From NCBI GenBank assembly GCA_020632495.1, contig JACKFL010000005.1:1240001-1304000 (forward strand): 64,000 nt of DNA. The letters are read 5' to 3'. Positions 60,025 to 64,000 of the stretch are shown piece by piece; within the stretch, counting starts at the first letter, position 1, and every line of letters begins with the position of its first letter. The notes under the pieces were generated by a model. It was not told the origin of the DNA. It did no database searches and saw nothing but the letters and a program-made list of their open reading frames with translations. The translations under genes and the position numbers were made by a program. This stretch comes from Candidatus Omnitrophota bacterium (lineage in GTDB: Bacteria > Omnitrophota > Gorgyraeia > Zapsychrales > Zapsychraceae).

Positions 60025-60056
60025 CCTGTCTGGTCGCTGTCCGCTAGACGCTGTAT
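60025..60056. repeat. Inverted 7-bp repeat block between convergent genes
   Basis: On the minus strand: AGCGTCT, AGCGGAC, AGCGACC, AGACAG. It is complementary in part to 59911-59945, so a hairpin could form between the two convergent genes. Confidence 0.65.
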
Positions 60057-60062
60057 CATCTC

Positions 60063-61988
60063 TCATGCGCGCAACTGTTTTTCAGCATCGACGACGTCGC
60101 GGTTGATGTGGTCGATGGCCTCATGCGCGCGCGCCTTCAGCCCGTCACTGACCGGGCCTTCGGTCATTTCCTTCAATAATTGCATCGCCATGCGGAAGTA
60201 ACGGACCAGCTCGCCTTCGTCGGCCGGACAGGTCTGCATGACTTGGTTGAAGTCCTCGCCCTTGAACCATGACTCCATGGCGTTGGCCAGATGGAAATGG
60301 CATGCCTTGCTGTAAGGTTTAATGCGCAGGCCGTGTTCGGCGTGCAGGATGGGAAAGATGATGTCGTTGCCGACGCGCTGCAGGTACTTCGCGCTCTTGC
60401 TCAGCTTGGGTTTGCGCATGCCCTTGCGCGGTTCAAAACACGCCGAGACGGCCAATACCGCCAATTGTCCGGGACTCAGTTCGTCCAGGATCCCCTGATC
60501 GAAGAACTCGGCGAGCAGCATTTCATAACCGTACACCTGCGCCGCAAAGACGCCCTTGGCGGTGACTTTATTCTTACGGATGTGCCCGAGCTGCTTGAGG
60601 ATCTTGACCTTGGCACGCAGCATGTGCTTGGCCTTCTGGCGGTTTTTCGGCGTTTGCTGATAGGCGTGCAATGATAACGGATAGATGTCGTACAACCGCT
60701 CTTTGTGCCGTTGGTACAGGTGCAGGATAGTGGCGTACGACGCGTTAAACCGCGAGCTGACCCGTTCGGGTTCGCCGTGCAGCATCCGCGCGACGTCCTC
60801 CGCTTCGACCATCAGCGGGTCGATCCGGCAGAACACGAAACCCTCCGCGTCGATCCCGCGCCGTCCCGCCCGTCCGGCCATCTGATAAAAATCCCTGGTC
60901 TTCAGCGCGCGGAATCCGTCGCCGTATATTTTGCGCAGTTCGTCGAAGACCACGGTGCGCGCCGGCATGTTGATCCCCAGCGCAAAGGTCTCTGTGGTAA
61001 AGATCGCCTTGATCAGGCGCGTGGTAAAGAGCTGTTCGATCACTTCCTTCAGGGTCGGCAGCATGCCGGCATGATGATAGGCGATGCCGCGCTCGATGAG
61101 CGGGGCGATGTCATAGGTGCTGGGTTCGTGCGCGATGTCGTACTTCTCGATGAGCGCGCGGAAGCGTGTCTTGATTTCGGTGTGTTCCTCGGGAGTCAGA
61201 AAATCGAATCCCTGAATATCCACGGCCAGACCTTCGGCGCGCCGCCGGCTGAAGCAGAAATAAATGCAGGGGACCAGCTGCTTTTCCTTGAGATGGCGGA
61301 TCAAATCCACGGGATCGTTCGGGATACGGATATGCGACCGTTTTTGGAAGCGCTGCCAGCGCGGGACGCCCTGCGCTGCCGCGCGCATCGACTTTTGGGC
61401 CTGTTCCAGATTGTCCGTGATGCGGCCGGCGCATTGAAAGGCAAAATGCAGGGGGACTGGCCGGCGGTCTTCAACCACCACCTTGACCGGCCGGTCGTGC
61501 AACGCTTCCATCCAGCCGGCGATCTGATCGATGTTCGGGATCGTCGCCGACAAACCGAGGATATTCATATGGTCCGGCAGGAACATCAAAGACTCTTCCC
61601 ACACACTGCCGCGTTCGGTGTCGTCCAGATAATGCAGCTCATCGAAGATGACCCAGGAGTAGTCCAGCAGGTTGGAATGTTCTTCGACGATCTTGTTGCG
61701 GAAGATCTCCGTGGTCATGATCAGCGTGTGAGCCCCGGAATTGATGGTGACGTCACCGGTCATGATACCGACGCGGTCCGGATAGAGCGCGGAAAAGTCG
61801 CGATACTTCTGATTCGACAAGGCCTTGATCGGGGCGGTGTAGATCACCTTGTCGTCGTTCCTGAGGCAGGTAGTGATTACATGCTCGGCGATGACGGTCT
61901 TGCCGGCGCCGGTAGGCGCCGCCACGATCACGGAGTGGCCCTGATTGATATGTTCGATCGCCTGAAGTTGAAACGGGTCGTATTGCAT
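60063..61988 (-). CDS. Ski2-like DExH-box helicase
   Basis: A protein of about 641 residues of superfamily 2, Ski2/Mtr4-like, a 3'-5' RNA helicase type. Motifs in order: the Q-like opening MQYDPFQLQAIEHI, Walker A APTGAGKT near residue 28, DELHYL (DExH box) near 125, SATIPN, YHHAGMLP near 320, FALGINMPARTVVF, and QMAGRAGRRG near 400. The C-terminal ~200 residues are the helical DSHCT-like domain. I chose the ATG at 61988 because the protein begins there with family-like sequence and TATAAT lies seven bases upstream; 40 further upstream codons have no family similarity. It converges with the oxidase/TPR gene. Confidence 0.9.
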   Translation of the reverse strand: MQYDPFQLQAIEHINQGHSVIVAAPTGAGKTVIAEHVITTCLRNDDKVIYTAPIKALSNQKYRDFSALYPDRVGIMTGDVTINSGAHTLIMTTEIFRNKIVEEHSNLLDYSWVIFDELHYLDDTERGSVWEESLMFLPDHMNILGLSATIPNIDQIAGWMEALHDRPVKVVVEDRRPVPLHFAFQCAGRITDNLEQAQKSMRAAAQGVPRWQRFQKRSHIRIPNDPVDLIRHLKEKQLVPCIYFCFSRRRAEGLAVDIQGFDFLTPEEHTEIKTRFRALIEKYDIAHEPSTYDIAPLIERGIAYHHAGMLPTLKEVIEQLFTTRLIKAIFTTETFALGINMPARTVVFDELRKIYGDGFRALKTRDFYQMAGRAGRRGIDAEGFVFCRIDPLMVEAEDVARMLHGEPERVSSRFNASYATILHLYQRHKERLYDIYPLSLHAYQQTPKNRQKAKHMLRAKVKILKQLGHIRKNKVTAKGVFAAQVYGYEMLLAEFFDQGILDELSPGQLAVLAVSACFEPRKGMRKPKLSKSAKYLQRVGNDIIFPILHAEHGLRIKPYSKACHFHLANAMESWFKGEDFNQVMQTCPADEGELVRYFRMAMQLLKEMTEGPVSDGLKARAHEAIDHINRDVVDAEKQLRA

Positions 61989-61995
61989 GCCGACT

Positions 61996-62001
61996 ATTAT
62001 A
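61996..62001 (-). promoter_or_regulatory. Perfect -10 box abutting the helicase start
   Basis: TATAAT on the minus strand (62001-61996) lies seven bases before the ATG at 61988. The -35 region (TTTCAT-like, around 62019) is weak. The transcript would be leaderless. Confidence 0.55.
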
Positions 62002-62121
62002 GAGGGAAGGGGGAATGAATGAAATAGCGGCGGTAAAATATCCGCAGGCCGGTCGAACGTATACCGGACCGGAATAAAACGGTCATCCGGATGCGATTTA
62101 ACTACCATCCGCCCGGAGCTA

Positions 62122-62130
62122 TGCTAAAAT
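62122..62130 (+). promoter_or_regulatory. Candidate extended -10 promoter of the transporter gene
   Basis: TGCTAAAAT with TAAAAT at 62125-62130; the surrounding TATGCTAAAATAAT is almost the same as the sequence before the gene at 21253. Confidence 0.45.
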
Positions 62131-62173
62131 AATTCCAAAAGGCCCGACCGGCCACATTTACCAAGGATCGACA

Positions 62174-62935
62174 GTGGAGCATCCTCCGCACCAACCCGAA
62201 GATCTTAAATCCCTGCACTCGCCCGCGGCCATCCGCGAACGTCTCGAGGCCGGGGTGACCCACAGCTATCTGAAGGATTTTGTCTACGGCGCTATCGACG
62301 GGGCGGTGACGACCTTTGCCGTGGTCTCCGGCGTGGCCGGGGCCGGATTATCCAGTTCCGTAATTATCATCCTCGGGCTCGCCAATCTGATCGCCGACGG
62401 CTTCAGCATGGCCGTCAGTAACTTCCTCGGGACGCGGGCCGAAGAACAGCTCCGGGAACGGATCCGGCGCCGGGAAGAGCAGCATATCCGGGACATACCC
62501 GAGGGAGAACAGGAGGAAATCCGGCAGATCTTCGCGGCCAAGGGATTTCACGGAAAAGACCTGGAACGGGCGGTGCAAATCATCACCGCCGATCCCAAGC
62601 AGTGGATCGATACGATGCTGCAGGAAGAATTCGGCCTCCCGCTGGTCGGGCCGTCCCCGTGGCGCGCGGCCGTGGCCACGTTCGCCGCCTTTGTCCTGGT
62701 CGGGTCCGTGTCACTCGTGGTTTTTATTTACCAGTGGCTCAGCGGCACCAGTGTACCGCATGCCTTTGCCTTGAGTTCCGCGATGACCGGAGCGGCCTTC
62801 TTCGCGGTCGGTGCGATGAAGGGGCATTTCGTGGAGCAAAAATGGTACATGTCGGGCCTTGAAACCCTACTCGTCGGGGCAACGGCCTCAGCGTTGGCAT
62901 ACGGGGTCGGCGCTCTTCTTAAGACCGTGATCTAA
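62174..62935 (+). CDS. VIT1/CCC1-family transporter
   Basis: A 253-residue membrane protein of the vacuolar iron transporter/CCC1 family, which moves Fe2+ or Mn2+. The N-terminal half has YLKDFVYGAIDGAVTTFAVVSGVAGAGLSSS, the family signature with conserved acid residues in the first helix, then LIADGFSMAVSNFL. A cytosolic helical hairpin rich in Glu (RIRRREEQHI, EGEQEEIRQIF) corresponds to the metal-binding domain. Three further helices follow. It starts at GTG 62174 with AAGGAT before it. No metal-regulator site is evident. Confidence 0.9.
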   Translation: MEHPPHQPEDLKSLHSPAAIRERLEAGVTHSYLKDFVYGAIDGAVTTFAVVSGVAGAGLSSSVIIILGLANLIADGFSMAVSNFLGTRAEEQLRERIRRREEQHIRDIPEGEQEEIRQIFAAKGFHGKDLERAVQIITADPKQWIDTMLQEEFGLPLVGPSPWRAAVATFAAFVLVGSVSLVVFIYQWLSGTSVPHAFALSSAMTGAAFFAVGAMKGHFVEQKWYMSGLETLLVGATASALAYGVGALLKTVI

Positions 62936-63058
62936 TCTCACCCTGCTTTCCACTGTCGTTACTCCCGCGGGAGCCTTCTTTTTCCAACATGGTATCCCAA
63001 GCAATGTGTCCACATGAATGTGCGGTAGTTGTGTGTAATCCTTAATAACCGCTGTGGT
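62936..63058. other. Intergenic DNA behind the transporter gene
   Basis: The palindromic CTCCCGCGGGAG at 62962-62973 followed by CCTTCTTTTT could be a weak terminator. Nothing else is recognised before the promoter at 63059. Confidence 0.4.
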
Positions 63059-63087
63059 TTGACAGGCTTACCTTAATATTGCATACT
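63059..63087 (+). promoter_or_regulatory. Promoter of the riboswitch transcript
   Basis: TTGACA (63059-63064), 17 bases, CATACT (63082-63087). It has the same boxes and spacing as the cold-shock promoter, and puts the start just before the aptamer. Confidence 0.65.
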
Positions 63088-63095
63088 TGTAACGG

Positions 63096-63208
63096 ACAGA
63101 ATGGCAGTCGAGAAAGGCAAGCTGTTTCGAAAGAGCAGTACGCAAAGCCACAGGCCTAAAACCCCATGGCGCGGGGAAAGGGCGGCTGGGTTACCCCATG
63201 GACAGACT
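63096..63208 (+). ncRNA. c-di-GMP-I (GEMM) riboswitch aptamer
   Basis: The sequence contains the conserved GEMM core in order: GGCAAGCTGTTTCGAAAGAG (P2 with a tetraloop), TACGCAAAGCC, CAGGCCTAA and the GGTTACC of P3. This order and spacing match the known Vibrio Vc2 RNA (GGCAAACC, GACGCAAAGCC, CGGCCTAA, GGTTACC). GEMM-I RNAs bind c-di-GMP. An intrinsic terminator follows 4 bases later, which fits transcriptional control of the exported protein downstream. Confidence 0.93.
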
Positions 63209-63211
63209 ATG

Positions 63212-63248
63212 GCCCACTCTTTCGGATAGGAAGAGTGGGCTTTTTATT
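63212..63248 (+). terminator. Riboswitch expression-platform terminator
   Basis: GCCCACTCTT (63212-63221) pairs with AAGAGTGGGC (63231-63240) around a 9-base loop, followed by TTTTTATTT. It lies directly behind the c-di-GMP aptamer. Confidence 0.92.
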
Positions 63249-63288
63249 TGGCCGGGGAAGGGCTCCGACCGTACGGCGTACATAAGCC

Positions 63289-63317
63289 GGGGACGGGGCC
63301 GTCCCCTTTTTTATTTT
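63289..63317 (+). terminator. Second terminator before the riboswitch-controlled gene
   Basis: GGGGACG (63289-63295) pairs with CGTCCCC (63300-63306) around GGGC, followed by TTTTTTATTTT. It lies between the riboswitch terminator and the ribosome site at 63318. Confidence 0.8.
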
Positions 63318-63328
63318 AGGAAAGACCG

Positions 63329-63922
63329 ATGAAGCCGCGCACATTATTGATCGGAGTATTGCTGCTGAGCTGGTTGCTGCACTCGCAAATGAGCAACGCG
63401 TGGGTGGACTATGACCGCAGTGTCACCGTGCACACACCGCCCAAACAAGGCCAGATCGACAAGGCTCCTTTTAACTTCGGTGAGTTCACGATCGTTCCGC
63501 GGGCATCCTTCGATATCGAGGCGCGGGTCCTGAGCCGCAAGGCATATTTGTTCGGGACCGAGTCCAAACTCTCGCCGGTGGATTTCGCCATGGGGTGGGG
63601 GCCAATGTCGAATTATCACGTCTTGAAGGACCTGCGGATTTCCCAGAATAACCGCTGGTATTTCTACCGGTACCGGGAAGCCCCCATTATGCCGTCGGAA
63701 ATCATTCGCAACAGTGCCAATATGCATATGATCCCGGCGGACAAGTATGTGAAAAAGAAACTGATGGACGTCCGCCGCGGCCGGATAGTCCGGATAAAAG
63801 GATATCTGGTTAACGTGCGCGGCCCCAACGGCTGGCACTGGAACAGTTCCATGACCCGGACCGACAACGGCAACGGGTCTTGCGAGATCATCTTTGTCGA
63901 AGACATCGAAATTCAATCCTGA
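63329..63922 (+). CDS. Conserved exported protein downstream of a c-di-GMP riboswitch
   Basis: A 197-residue protein with a signal peptide (MKPRTLLIGVLLLSWLLHS, cleavage near SNAW). The mature part has the pattern SPVDFAMGWGPMSNYHVL near residue 82, ISQNNRWYFYRYRE near 105 and WHWNSSMTRTDNGNGSCEII near 168-187. I recall this plan from a widespread uncharacterised exported family in which G-x-G-CE closes the protein; this is from memory. AGGAAAG precedes the ATG. The upstream riboswitch suggests a role linked to surface life or biofilm state. The next gene starts 48 bases after its stop. Confidence 0.8.
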   Translation: MKPRTLLIGVLLLSWLLHSQMSNAWVDYDRSVTVHTPPKQGQIDKAPFNFGEFTIVPRASFDIEARVLSRKAYLFGTESKLSPVDFAMGWGPMSNYHVLKDLRISQNNRWYFYRYREAPIMPSEIIRNSANMHMIPADKYVKKKLMDVRRGRIVRIKGYLVNVRGPNGWHWNSSMTRTDNGNGSCEIIFVEDIEIQS

Positions 63923-63970
63923 GGATAAGTATCGAAGACTGAGACCAAGGCTGTTTACGGAGGAGAAACC

Positions 63971-64000
63971 ATGATTCATTCAGACCTGCCCGCGCTGGCA
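63971..64000 (+). CDS. Start of a gene cut by the window end
   Basis: ATG 63971 follows a strong GGAGGAG (63959-63965); ten codons (MIHSDLPALA) are visible. It may be cotranscribed with the exported protein. Confidence 0.55.
   Translation, partial: MIHSDLPALA

Noticed and set aside
60705..62018. Long open frame on the plus strand opposite the helicase gene
   Set aside because: It is the complement of a GC-rich real gene with all helicase motifs; its own translation has no domain and an abnormal composition.

Overview
The window looks like a chromosomal segment of a Candidatus Omnitrophota (former OP3) bacterium. The clearest lineage marker is the N-terminal half of the very large exported protein at 5223-10595, which carries an opening domain I recall mainly from Omnitrophota genomes; that attribution is from memory, not a search. 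The DNA is GC-rich with Gram-negative-type secretion (two-partner secretion, lipoproteins, an LpxL-like acyltransferase). Promoters read as sigma70-like (TTGACA, N16-17, TAnAAT-like). No tRNA, rRNA or CRISPR array was recognised.

Layout. 1-5000: asparagine synthetase, PNPOx-type oxidase and an exported VWA protein. 5223-10595: a 1790-residue exported protein fusing an Omnitrophota-type domain, a methyltransferase-like domain and two tandem histidine-kinase-like modules. 10.7-15.5 kb: polyphosphate kinase 2, a LysM membrane protein, a UspA protein, an ankyrin-type lipoprotein, a hemerythrin, a cold-shock gene with a highly structured leader, and an RlmK-like rRNA methyltransferase. 15.6-19.8 kb: a tight four-gene operon (SpeD-like pyruvoyl enzyme, GNAT/FemAB-like protein, ATP-grasp ligase, PLP fold-III decarboxylase) that looks like an undescribed amino-acid or polyamine-derived biosynthetic pathway. 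19.8-25.1 kb: small exported and membrane proteins and a UbiB-family kinase.

25.2-40.4 kb is an alpha-glucan/trehalose operon: GlgE, a TreS-maltokinase fusion, GlgB, a small winged-helix protein, TreZ, a GH57 enzyme and TreY. TreS, maltokinase, GlgE and GlgB turn trehalose into branched glucan; TreY and TreZ turn glucan back into trehalose. 40.4-48.9 kb encodes a ~2000-residue exported protein with C-terminal cysteine-rich repeats, followed by three paralogous small exported proteins sharing a C-terminal DDILxRLK-type motif, and a Cys-rich lipoprotein. 48.9-51.6 kb is an AT-rich island of small membrane-protein genes in which an IS3-family element (49971-51205) has split a gene, with a 3-bp target duplication. 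52.7-57.2 kb is a two-partner secretion pair. 57.3-64 kb holds an FAD-oxidase/TPR lipoprotein fusion, a Ski2-like helicase, a VIT1/CCC1-type transporter and a c-di-GMP-I riboswitch upstream of a conserved exported protein.

Two themes cross the window. First, degenerate 7-bp tandem repeats recur between genes, often touching a start or stop codon, and in several genes they encode the last residues. Second, RNA-level control is conspicuous: the cold-shock leader, the c-di-GMP riboswitch with two successive terminators, a hairpin in the SpeD operon leader, and candidate leaderless genes.
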